This document shows, piece after piece, positions 55,451 to 62,482 of a DNA stretch of 64,000 bases. A model generated the notes under the pieces. That model saw only the letters and a list, made by a program, of their open reading frames with translations. It ran no database searches and was not told the DNA's origin. How positions within the stretch are numbered: the first letter of the stretch is position 1; each line of letters begins with the position of its first letter. A program made the translations under genes and the position numbers. This DNA comes from Alopecurus myosuroides. Lineage: Eukaryota; Streptophyta; Magnoliopsida; Poales; Poaceae. Where the stretch lies: the NCBI GenBank assembly GCA_028641055.1, contig CM054062.1:270649092-270713091 (forward strand), in the 5' to 3' direction.

Positions 55451-55510
55451 TCCGGCCACGGGGAAGGGTTTCCGGCCACGGGGAAGGGTTTCCGGCCACG
55501 GGGAAGGGTT
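55451..55510 (+). repeat. 20-bp tandem repeat, three units
   Basis: TCCGGCCACGGGGAAGGGTT repeated exactly three times. It is in the GC-rich leader region upstream of the TnpA-like gene. The long plus-strand open frames here are GC-composition artefacts. Confidence 0.93.
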
Positions 55511-55833
55511 CAAGGGCGGCGCGAGGCCCGCGGCGAGGGCGGCGTTGGTTCGTGGTCCCCTCTCGAGAGCGGGAGGGCGGCGCTGGTTCGAGGGCGGCGC
55601 GAGGCCCGCGGGGAACCTACCGGAGACGGCGACGGGGCGGGGCCGGAGTAGGGCGGAGGCGGTGGAGAGAAGGGCGCGGGCGACGGCGACGGCGACGGCG
55701 CGGTACTCTCGCAGGCGACGACGACGGAATCGGGCGCGACGACGACGGAATCGGGCGACGACGACGGAATCGACGAGCAGGGCGCCGGCGCGAGGAAGAC
55801 GAGGGTTAAGACGAAGAAAATTTTGGGGCCGGG

Positions 55834-55842
55834 AATATATAG
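55834..55842 (-). promoter_or_regulatory. Probable TATA box of the TnpA-like/Ulp1 gene
   Basis: Minus-strand CTATATATT directly downstream of an internal cluster of the subterminal palindrome (55851-56030). This mirrors the tnp2 promoter at 62213-62220, where TATATATA is also followed on its upstream side by GGGCCTTTAGTCCCGGTT. Confidence 0.55.
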
Positions 55843-55847
55843 GGCCA

Positions 55848-56035
55848 GCCTTTAGTCCCGGTTGGTGTCACCAACCGGTACTAAAGGTCCCCTGGGGTAC
55901 CCTCCGCGGGCCTTTAGTCCCGGTTTGTGTCACGAACCGGGACCAAAGGTGAAATTTTTCGCGGCGTTTTTGTTCCCGCGCAGAACGAGCCTTTAGTCCC
56001 GGTTCGTGACACGAACCGCGACTAAAGGTGGTTAT
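55848..56035. repeat. Internal cluster of the subterminal TTTAGTCCCGGTT palindrome
   Basis: Three palindromic copies: CCTTTAGTCCCGGTTGGTG...ACTAAAGG at about 55850-55887, one at about 55912-55950, and one at about 55991-56028. They are the same words as at the element ends, but lie 5 kb inside it, just upstream of the TnpA-like gene's TATA. Confidence 0.85.
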
Positions 56036-56272
56036 TCAAATACTTTTCCTTTTCCCATACTTAAAAATACAAATAATATATCAGAAAATTTAGAAAAATA
56101 AAACTAATTCTTTTTAAAATCTTAAAAATACAAATAATATATCAGAAAAATAAAACTAATCATAAAGATTCACACACATCTTGAATATATATATAGATAA
56201 AAAAGGCAGTACATAATGGCTAGAGTGGATCTAAACCTAAACGGAGAGCATAGATGCATGATCTGATATCTG
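56036..56272. other. AT-rich spacer, no gene
   Basis: Contains a short repeat of AAAATACAAATAATATATCAGAAAA at about 56065 and 56126. Probably the 3' region of the 181-codon gene. Confidence 0.5.
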
Positions 56273-56818
56273 CTAGTCATACTCCTGCCTAGGCCTATAG
56301 TACATGTACTCGTAGTCGTCGTAGTCGCCACCGCCGTCGTCGTCACTATCGTCTGACGGTGCTCTGCACTCCCTCGGAGGATCACGACTCCAGGACTGGG
56401 CCTGAGGGTAGCGCAGGCGGGGGATATCGCCGGCCCTGATGTAGTCCATGACGCTCTGTAGAGTCCGGCCGGACCACCATAGCCGACGACCGGCCTCGTG
56501 AAAGTTCCCAGGAGGCAGGCCGTCCTCCTCATACCTGGCGAGCGCCCTCTCACGCCGATTGATGAAGAAGGCATCCCAAGTATGCTGGTTATCGGGATGC
56601 CAACTGGGATTCCTTCGCTGCTCCGGCATGAGCTCGTGATAGTAGTGGTTCGTGATGGCCGCCCGACGCGCCACACCTTCAGGAAGAGGAGGGACCGGCA
56701 CTCCTCCGGCGCTCAGCATCCAACCGGCGGGAACGTTGTAGCCGCACGGGCAGGGGTAGTTCGAGGCGGAAAGTGCCTCCGCCTGGATGAATGTTAGAGT
56801 GGGTACGGTAGAAGCCAT
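56273..56818 (-). CDS. 181-residue CACTA-borne protein of unknown function
   Basis: Starts MASTVPTLTFIQAEALSA and ends with an acidic/Tyr-rich tail (DDSDDDGGGDYDDYEYMYY). The middle is rich in Trp/Arg: GWMLSAGGVPVPPLPEG, RRNPSWHPDNQHTWDAFF, GRRLWWSGRTLQSVMDYI. I recognise no named domain; this composition resembles uncharacterised proteins that are common in grass genomes and usually transposon-associated, but I cannot verify that here. The start is supported by a TATA-rich block about 50-65 bp upstream (56867-56885) and absence of another Met nearby. Its codon use is GC-rich like the AP2 gene next door. It could be a small nuclear protein of the element; the basic/aromatic core would suit DNA or protein binding, which is inference. 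Confidence 0.7.
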   Translation of the reverse strand: MASTVPTLTFIQAEALSASNYPCPCGYNVPAGWMLSAGGVPVPPLPEGVARRAAITNHYYHELMPEQRRNPSWHPDNQHTWDAFFINRRERALARYEEDGLPPGNFHEAGRRLWWSGRTLQSVMDYIRAGDIPRLRYPQAQSWSRDPPRECRAPSDDSDDDGGGDYDDYEYMYYRPRQEYD

Positions 56819-56866
56819 GAGAGAGAGTGGTGAGTTTGTATGTGTTTATGCCAATGGTGTGGCAAT

Positions 56867-56885
56867 GCATATATACATATATATA
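56867..56885 (-). promoter_or_regulatory. TATA-rich promoter of the 181-codon gene
   Basis: Minus-strand CTATATATATGTATATATG, 49-67 bp upstream of the ATG at 56818. Directly upstream of it (56904-56938) is a perfect-looking TTTAGTCCCGGTT..AACCGGGACTAAA palindrome. Confidence 0.6.
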
Positions 56886-56903
56886 GCGAGAAGAAAACAT
56901 CCC

Positions 56904-56938
56904 TTTAGTCCCGGTTGGGGACACCAACCGGGACTAAA
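56904..56938. repeat. Subterminal palindrome in the shared intergenic region
   Basis: TTTAGTCCCGGTTGG-GGACA-CCAACCGGGACTAAA forms a 15-bp stem with a five-base loop. It lies between the divergent 181-codon gene (minus) and AP2-like gene (plus). Confidence 0.9.
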
Positions 56939-57150
56939 TGGGTTAGGGTTTCGTTTGGACCAATCAGATAGAATCACACGGATCGTGTGTTTCTTTAAAG
57001 CGCTTGTGAGTCGTTGGATCCGGGGTGTGTTTCTTTCGAGCTGTTGTGAGCCGTTGGATGAGGTGGTTTCTTAACCGTTGGATCAAAACCCTAGCACAAC
57101 ACTTTGTGGAGCCAGAGGACCCTATATATAGCCCACCTTCATACACCGGT
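56939..57150 (+). promoter_or_regulatory. Upstream region of the AP2-like gene with a degenerate direct repeat and a TATA box
   Basis: GTGTGTTTCTTT..TTGTGAG(T/C)CGTTGGAT occurs twice (about 56985-57020 and 57026-57060) and partly a third time to 57084. CTATATATAGCCC at 57122-57133 is a possible TATA box for a plus-strand transcript. Confidence 0.45.
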
Positions 57151-57449
57151 CAGTTCATCGAGCAAATACAAAACATCCGGATTCGCCATCATACGTCCTG
57201 CCGTGCATTTGGTATGCATATTGCACCCAGTAGCCACGGTGGGGCTGTATGATGGCGATACCGATTGTTTTGTTCTACATCCCCCTTTAAGGTTTGATAC
57301 ATCATATATTCAGTTTATCGAGCAAGTACAAAACATCCGGATTCGCCATCATACGTCCTACCGTGCATTTGGTATGCATATTGCACCGAGTAGCCACGGT
57401 AGGGCTGTATGATGGTGATACCGATTGTTTTGTTCTACACCCCCCCTCC
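57151..57449 (+). repeat. 160-bp-period direct repeat, two units, upstream of the AP2-like gene
   Basis: 57151-57289 and 57311-57449 match closely: CAGTT(C/T)ATCGAGCAA(A/G)TACAAAACATCCGG, then ATTCGCCATCATACGTCC, then GATACCGATTGTTTTG. They lie in the likely leader/promoter region. Short open frames over this repeat are not convincing genes. Confidence 0.88.
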
Positions 57450-57603
57450 CCCTTTAACACATCCATCCATGCTATGGGTCAGTGTTCACTTTGAGCTCGG
57501 TTAGTAATGTGCAACTATTTGCTTGGTTCTGTTAGGGTGGCGCGTGGCATGGGAGTTGCGACGCGTGGCGCGGGAGTTGTGACGCGTGGCCAGGAGGGCG
57601 CGG

Positions 57604-57609
57604 TATAAA
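57604..57609 (+). promoter_or_regulatory. TATAAA box close to the AP2-like gene
   Basis: GCGGTATAAACTG, 54 bp before the ATG at 57663. Preceded by a tandem GGGAGTTG(C/T)GACGCGTGGC sequence (57550-57590). It would give a very short leader; the TATA at 57122 is the alternative. Confidence 0.45.
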
Positions 57610-57662
57610 CTGTCGCGCCTCGAGCGCGTCTTCTCCTATCCACGCACCATCGCGCTTCCACC

Positions 57663-58109
57663 ATGCCTCCGAGGAGGAACAGCACCACCGGCTTTCGCGG
57701 CGTCCGAGCACGGCAGAACGGAATGTTCAGCGCAGATATCCGCTGGGGGGACGACCGCATCCCCCTCGGCTCCTTTGCGACGGCGGCGGAGGCCGCCCGC
57801 GCCTGGGACGCGGCGGCCTGGCGCCTCAACCGCCCGCGTTCGCTGATGAACTTCAACGACTGCCACACCGTCTGGGAAGCGGAGGCAAGGGCGCCGAAGC
57901 CGCAGATCGTCACTGCCGCCGACCACCTCCACCTCCGTCACCGCGCGTTTCAGGGCCTAGTCGACGCCAGGGAAGAACGCGTCGTCCGCGAGTATTACCG
58001 GAACAACCCGGGGGAGGAGAGCGCCGACGAGGAGCTCTGGCAGACCCGCGCGGCTGAGCGGGCGGAGCGCCGCCTCGAACGCCACCTCGCGTTAGATGTC
58101 GCTCGGTAG
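57663..58109 (+). CDS. AP2/ERF-domain protein carried by the CACTA element
   Basis: 148 codons, start MPPRRNSTTGFRGVRARQNG. AP2/ERF fold at residues about 9-65: GFRGVR, FSADIRWGDDRIPLGSF, TAAEAARAWDAAAWRL and the closing NFND, so both the GVR DNA-contact strand and the helix signature are present (Trp-Asp in place of Tyr-Asp). Plant AP2/ERF proteins bind GCC-box/DRE DNA and regulate transcription in the nucleus. Single exon, as for most ERFs. The rest is Arg/Glu/Ala-rich helix. TAG at 58107-58109 ends the frame, but the same frame then continues 67 codons with an acidic tail to TAG 58311-58313, so this may be a truncated form. AATAAA at 58336-58341 is a likely polyadenylation signal. It may be captured from the host. 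Confidence 0.85.
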   Translation: MPPRRNSTTGFRGVRARQNGMFSADIRWGDDRIPLGSFATAAEAARAWDAAAWRLNRPRSLMNFNDCHTVWEAEARAPKPQIVTAADHLHLRHRAFQGLVDAREERVVREYYRNNPGEESADEELWQTRAAERAERRLERHLALDVAR

Positions 58110-58313
58110 GCGAGGACGAGGGCGCTGCAAGAGCTTCGTCGGGCCGACCGCGCCGGCGAAGTCTGGGCCTCCGACGATCCGAGGTGGGGGCCTATCTCGG
58201 ACATACCATCATGCACCTCCGACGACGACGAGGAGGTCACCGACGAGTTCGCCGACGTCGATGACCCGGAGGAGGTCACCGACGAGTTCCCCGACGACGA
58301 CGACGAGGAGTAG
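58110..58313 (+). pseudogene. Acidic tail of the AP2-like gene beyond an in-frame TAG
   Basis: Sixty-seven in-frame codons between TAG 58107-58109 and TAG 58311-58313. They begin ARTRALQELRRADRAGEVW, continuing the Arg/Glu helix, and end with two copies of EEVTDEF followed by Asp/Glu runs. The composition suits an activation domain (inference). The continuity of coding character argues that the first TAG is a recent nonsense change. Confidence 0.65.
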
Positions 58314-58335
58314 TGTTCGTATGTTCTCTCTTTTC

Positions 58336-58341
58336 AATAAA
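58336..58341 (+). terminator. Polyadenylation signal AATAAA after the AP2-like gene
   Basis: AATAAA 23 bp after the end of the acidic tail; a second AATAAA at about 58390. The two lie in a short duplicated stretch (GTTCGTATGTT...TCT..TTTT.AATAAAA). Confidence 0.5.
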
Positions 58342-58577
58342 AGAATTTGTATTCCGCAAGGTTCGTATGTTCGTATGTTTTCTGTTTTTAATAAAAGTTA
58401 TGAAATCAGATATTTTATCTCACAAAGTTTTGAGACATTTAAGTAACTTTCTGTTTTCCATGCTTTCCACTCGTTTTCTCAAATATTTTGCAAAGGAGTT
58501 AGTCTTAAACACATCAGAGATAATATAATTCACATGATCCATTCAAAAAAGTTTGGTACACAATAAATTATTACACA

Positions 58578-61500
58578 TCAATTCTTCCCTTGTGTCCCTG
58601 CTTTCTTACGATCTGGCCGTATCCATGGAGCATCCTCATCATTTAACTTAATGCTTGGGTCAGTGTTGACTTTGAAGGGCGGAATTTCACCAAACATATT
58701 ATAATCTTCTGACATGTCTGTCTTGTCCTCCACTCCCACGATGTTTCTTTTCCCTGAAAGAACAATGTGGCGCTTTGGATCATCACATGATGTACTGATC
58801 GTTTTATTATCTTTCCGTTTCCTCGGTTTGCTACTCATGTGCTTCAAATAGAAAACCTGAGCGACATCTTTGGCTAGGACGAATGGTTCGTCAAGGTAAC
58901 CAAGATTGTCGAAATCCACCATTGTCATTCCGTATTGCTCGTCCACCTTTACCCCACCTCCTGTTAGCTTGAACCATTTGCACCGGAACAAAGGGACCTT
59001 AAAGGAGGGTCCATAGTCAAGTTCCCTTATCTCCTCTATGTAACCATAATATGTGACCTTTTGCCCAATCTCGGTTGCTGCATCAAAGCGGACACCACTG
59101 TTTTGGTTGGTGCTCTTTTTATCTTGGGAGATCGTGTAAAATGTATTCCCATTAATCTCGTACCCTTGGAAAGTCGTTATAGTCGAAGATGGTGTCTTGG
59201 CCAACATGTACAGCTGATCTCCAACATCATTGTCATTCATTAAATGTTTTCGCAACCAACTGCCGAAAGTCTCCATGTGGGCCTTTCTAATCCATGATTC
59301 AGGCTTTCCCGGGTTGTTCGAGCGTAAAATATTCTTGTGTTGCTCGAAGTACGGAGCCACCAAGCTCGAATTTTGCAGAACTGTGTAGTGTGCTTCAGTC
59401 ATAGAATGACCGTCCATACATATCGTTGATTTCCTTCCGATCGTGCCTCTTCCACTTAGTCTCCCCTCGTGCCGCGATTGAGGAATACCAATCGGCTTAA
59501 GGTCAGGAACATAGTCAATACAGAACTCAATTACCTCCTCATTTCCATAGCCCTTTACGATGCTTCCTTCTGGCCTAGCACGGTTACGAACATATATCTT
59601 TAATACTCCCATAAACCTCTCGAAGGGGAACATATTGTGTAGAAATACAGGACCGAGAATGGAAATCTCTTCGACTAGGTGGACCAGGAGGTGCGTCATA
59701 ATATTGAAGAAGGATGGTGGAAACAGCAACTCAAAACTGACAAGACATTGGACCGCATCGTTCTGTAACCGTGGTAGATCTTCTGGACTGATTACCTTCT
59801 GAGAGATTGCATTGAGGAATGCACACAGCTTCACAATGGCTACTCGAACATTTTCCTGTAGGAGGCCCCTCAAAGCAATCGGAAGCAATTGCGTCATAAT
59901 CACGTGGCAGTCGTGAGACTTCAGATTTTGGAACTTTTTGTCCGCCATGTTTATTATTCCCTTTATATTCGACGAGAAGCCAGACGGGACCTTCATACTG
60001 CTCAGGCATTCAAAAAAAATGACCTTCTCTTCTTTCGTAAGAGCGTAGCTGGCACGACCTTGAAACCATTCCGGATGCCGGTCATCTGGGTCTTTCAAAA
60101 GTTGCTGATCCCGCCGTGCTTCCTTTGTATCCTTTGTCTTCCCATACACGCCCAAGAAGCTTAGCAGGTTCACGCAAACATTCTTCGTAACATGCATCAC
60201 GTCGATTGCAGAGCGGACATCTAGGACTTTCCAATACTGTAGCTCCCAAAATATCGATTTCTTTTTCCACATGGGTACGTGCCCGTCAACTCCCTGCGGA
60301 ACTGATTGTCCGCCAGGTCGACCCTTTCCAAAGATGACATTCAAATCCTTGACCATATCAAATATCTCAGCTCCAGTACGTTCCGCAAGCTTCGGCCGGT
60401 GATCTGCCTTGCCATTGAAATGCTTGCCTTTCTTTCTTACGTTATGATTTCGGGGAAGAAATCGACGATGACCCAGGTACACGTTCTTCCTACAATTATC
60501 CAAAAATACACTTTCAGTCTCATGTAAGCAGTGCGTGCATGCTTTGTATCCCTTATTTGACTGTCCCGAAAGGTTACTGAGAGCAGGCCAATCGTTGATG
60601 GTTACAAAAAGAAACGCTCGTAGGTTAAATTCCTCTTCTTTGTGCTCATCCCACACAGGTACACCAGGTCTGCCCCACAATTGTAAAAGTTCATCAACTA
60701 ATGGCCTTAGGTACACGTCGATGTCGTTGCCGGGTTGCTTCGGACCTTGGATGAGCACTGGCATCATAATGAACTTCCGCTTCATGCACAACCAAGGAGG
60801 AAGGTGGTAGATGCATAGAGTCACGGGCCAGGTGCTATGGCTGGAGCTCTGCTCGCCAAAAGGATTCATGCCATCAGTACTTAGACCAAATCTTATGTTC
60901 CTTGCGTCAGCTGCAAAATCTTTGAACTCTCTGTCGATCTTTCTCCATTGCGTTCCATCAGCGGGGTGTCTCAACTCCCCGTCGGACTTACGGTCCTCTT
61001 TGTGCCATCGCAACAACTTGGCATGCTCTTTGTTCATGAACAGGCGTTTCAGCCGAGGTATTATAGGAGCATACCACATCACCTTGGCGGGAACCCTCTT
61101 CCTGGGTTTCTCGCCCTCAACATCGTCACCAGGGTCATCGCCTCTGATCTTATAACGCAATGCAGTGCATACAGGGCATTCATTCAAATCCTCGTATGCA
61201 CCACGGTAGAGGACGCAGTCGTTAATGCATGCATGTATCTCCAGAATCTCTAAACCTAGAGGGCACACAACCTTCTTTGCTTCGTACGTACTGGCGGGCA
61301 ACTCGTTATTCTTCGGAAACATATTCTTCAACATTTTCAGCAAATTTTCAAATGATGAGTCAGCTACACCTTCCCGTGCCTTCCATTTCAGCAAATCCAG
61401 TGTGCAGCCCAGCTTTTTTAGACTATTGTCGCATCCTGGGTACAGCGACTTCGTGTGATCCTCTAACATGCGATCGAAATTCTCCCTCTCCTTGTCAGTT

Positions 61501-61916
61501 TTGCAGCGTCTCCGTGCATCAGCAATGGTCCGACCAAGATCATCATCGGGCTCATCATGTGCCTCTTTTTCACCTTCACCAAACCCTTCCCCACCTTCAG
61601 CATCATCCTCCATGAAGGTATCACCGAAAGCGTCATGATAGTTGAAATCGATATCATCCTCTTCTTCATCTTCTTCCATTCTAACCCCTCTTTCTCCATG
61701 CTTGGTCCAACAATTATAGCTTGGCATGAAACCGTGCCGAAGCAGGTGCATGTGAACGACTCTTGAGGAGGAGTGACCCTTCTCATTCTTACATTCAGCA
61801 CATGGACAGATAATAAAACCTCGCTGCTTGTTCGCATTTGCCACTACGAGGAAATCTTTCAAACCCGTAGTGAACTCGCCAGAGAGTCGGTTACCGTACA
61901 TCCATTGCCAATTCAT
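58578..61916 (-). CDS. TNP2-type CACTA transposase (tnpD-like), uninterrupted
   Basis: Start chosen at ATG 61916 (MNWQWMYGNRLSGEFTTGL): the upstream part of the open frame (to 61955) reads like intron, and AATGCAG precedes this ATG. 1112 codons. Transposase-associated zinc-finger-like domain at about 1-78 (ICPCAECKNEK, VVHMHLLRHGFMPSYNCWT). Transposase_21 core at about 290-480 (RHPADGTQWRKID, FGLSTDGMNPFG, STWPVTLCIYHLPPWLCMK, PGNDIDVYLRPLVDELLQLW, KACTHCL). DUF4218 at about 675-800 (LPIALRGLLQENVRVAIVKL, VHLVEEISILGPVFLHNMFP). DUF4216 at about 950-1025 (VTYYGYIEEIRELDYGPSF, FVLAKDVAQVFYL). Ends in a basic tail. It catalyses excision and insertion with a DDE-type core together with the TnpA-like protein. 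It reads toward the element interior from the right end. Confidence 0.95.
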   Translation of the reverse strand: MNWQWMYGNRLSGEFTTGLKDFLVVANANKQRGFIICPCAECKNEKGHSSSRVVHMHLLRHGFMPSYNCWTKHGERGVRMEEDEEEDDIDFNYHDAFGDTFMEDDAEGGEGFGEGEKEAHDEPDDDLGRTIADARRRCKTDKERENFDRMLEDHTKSLYPGCDNSLKKLGCTLDLLKWKAREGVADSSFENLLKMLKNMFPKNNELPASTYEAKKVVCPLGLEILEIHACINDCVLYRGAYEDLNECPVCTALRYKIRGDDPGDDVEGEKPRKRVPAKVMWYAPIIPRLKRLFMNKEHAKLLRWHKEDRKSDGELRHPADGTQWRKIDREFKDFAADARNIRFGLSTDGMNPFGEQSSSHSTWPVTLCIYHLPPWLCMKRKFIMMPVLIQGPKQPGNDIDVYLRPLVDELLQLWGRPGVPVWDEHKEEEFNLRAFLFVTINDWPALSNLSGQSNKGYKACTHCLHETESVFLDNCRKNVYLGHRRFLPRNHNVRKKGKHFNGKADHRPKLAERTGAEIFDMVKDLNVIFGKGRPGGQSVPQGVDGHVPMWKKKSIFWELQYWKVLDVRSAIDVMHVTKNVCVNLLSFLGVYGKTKDTKEARRDQQLLKDPDDRHPEWFQGRASYALTKEEKVIFFECLSSMKVPSGFSSNIKGIINMADKKFQNLKSHDCHVIMTQLLPIALRGLLQENVRVAIVKLCAFLNAISQKVISPEDLPRLQNDAVQCLVSFELLFPPSFFNIMTHLLVHLVEEISILGPVFLHNMFPFERFMGVLKIYVRNRARPEGSIVKGYGNEEVIEFCIDYVPDLKPIGIPQSRHEGRLSGRGTIGRKSTICMDGHSMTEAHYTVLQNSSLVAPYFEQHKNILRSNNPGKPESWIRKAHMETFGSWLRKHLMNDNDVGDQLYMLAKTPSSTITTFQGYEINGNTFYTISQDKKSTNQNSGVRFDAATEIGQKVTYYGYIEEIRELDYGPSFKVPLFRCKWFKLTGGGVKVDEQYGMTMVDFDNLGYLDEPFVLAKDVAQVFYLKHMSSKPRKRKDNKTISTSCDDPKRHIVLSGKRNIVGVEDKTDMSEDYNMFGEIPPFKVNTDPSIKLNDEDAPWIRPDRKKAGTQGKN

Positions 61917-62212
61917 CTGCATTATTATTATATAAAGTATATAATTAACCATCATGCATTTGTTAAACTAACTAGCTGGAAATAATACAAATCATGAAAG
62001 GGTTCAAGTTGCTAACCGCGACCGCGGAGGTAAAATAAATGAAAACGCTCAAGTGCGGCTCGGACACTTAATATCATGTGTGTTTCATGCTATCGGGCAT
62101 TTCATCGAACACCTTGTGTGCATAGTAGGAACCAAAAGCATACCCACCACCCCTTGTGAATGTTGTGAGCAGAAGTGACACCAAATGTGGCTAAGTGCAG
62201 CGAGCTGAGTTC

Positions 62213-62220
62213 TATATATA
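62213..62220 (-). promoter_or_regulatory. TATA box of the tnp2 transposase gene
   Basis: Minus-strand TATATATA about 300 bp upstream of the ATG, directly inside the right subterminal repeats. The leader (62190-61917) probably includes an intron ending AATGCAG at 61917. Confidence 0.6.
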
Positions 62221-62221
62221 G

Positions 62222-62466
62222 GGATGGGCCTTTAGTCCCGGTTCACCTGGACAACCGCGGCTAAAGGCCGTGGGGCCAGACCGATGACCTATTAGCGCCG
62301 GTTGGTCTGGCCAACCGGGACTAAAGCCCCTCCCCTCCGACAGCTGTGGACCGAGCGCGCTGGGCCCAGACTATTGGTCGCGGGTCTCGTCTCGAACCGC
62401 GACTAAAGACCCCTATGGTCGCGGGCCGATTATTTTGGGGACTAATGGGGGCGTACCGAAGGCCTA
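62222..62466. promoter_or_regulatory. Right subterminal repeats (transposase-binding region)
   Basis: Multiple TTTAGTCCCGGTT, AACCGGGACTAAAG, GGTCGCGGG and AACCGCGACTAAAG words in both orientations over 245 bp, next to the right terminal repeat. Overlaps the upstream region of the tnp2 promoter. Confidence 0.8.
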
Positions 62467-62479
62467 TTTTCTACCAGTG
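62467..62479 (-). repeat. CACTA terminal inverted repeat, right
   Basis: TTTTCTACCAGTG, i.e. CACTGGTAGAAAA inverted, followed by GCT (62480-62482). Confidence 0.94.
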
Positions 62480-62482
62480 GCT

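Larger units (their letters stand above)
50808..62479 (-). mobile_element. Complete En/Spm (CACTA) DNA transposon, 11,672 bp, multi-gene
   Basis: Ends CACTAGTAGAAAA and, inverted, CACTGGTAGAAAA (12 of 13 match), with three-base target duplication GCT, all diagnostic of the CACTA superfamily. Subterminal regions are packed with TTTAGTCCCGGTT / AACCGGGACTAAA words. Cargo: TnpA-like/Ulp1 gene (minus), 181-codon gene (minus), AP2/ERF gene (plus), tnp2 transposase (minus). The 21.8-kb duplication provides the exact empty site. Intact ends, clean duplication and an uninterrupted 1112-codon transposase frame suggest a recent, possibly autonomous element. Confidence 0.96.

Noticed and set aside
55381..55952. 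Arg/Gly-rich plus-strand open frames of 142 and 174 codons
   Set aside because: Composition-driven frames over GC-rich tandem repeats in the leader region of a minus-strand gene; no domain and strongly overlapping alternatives.
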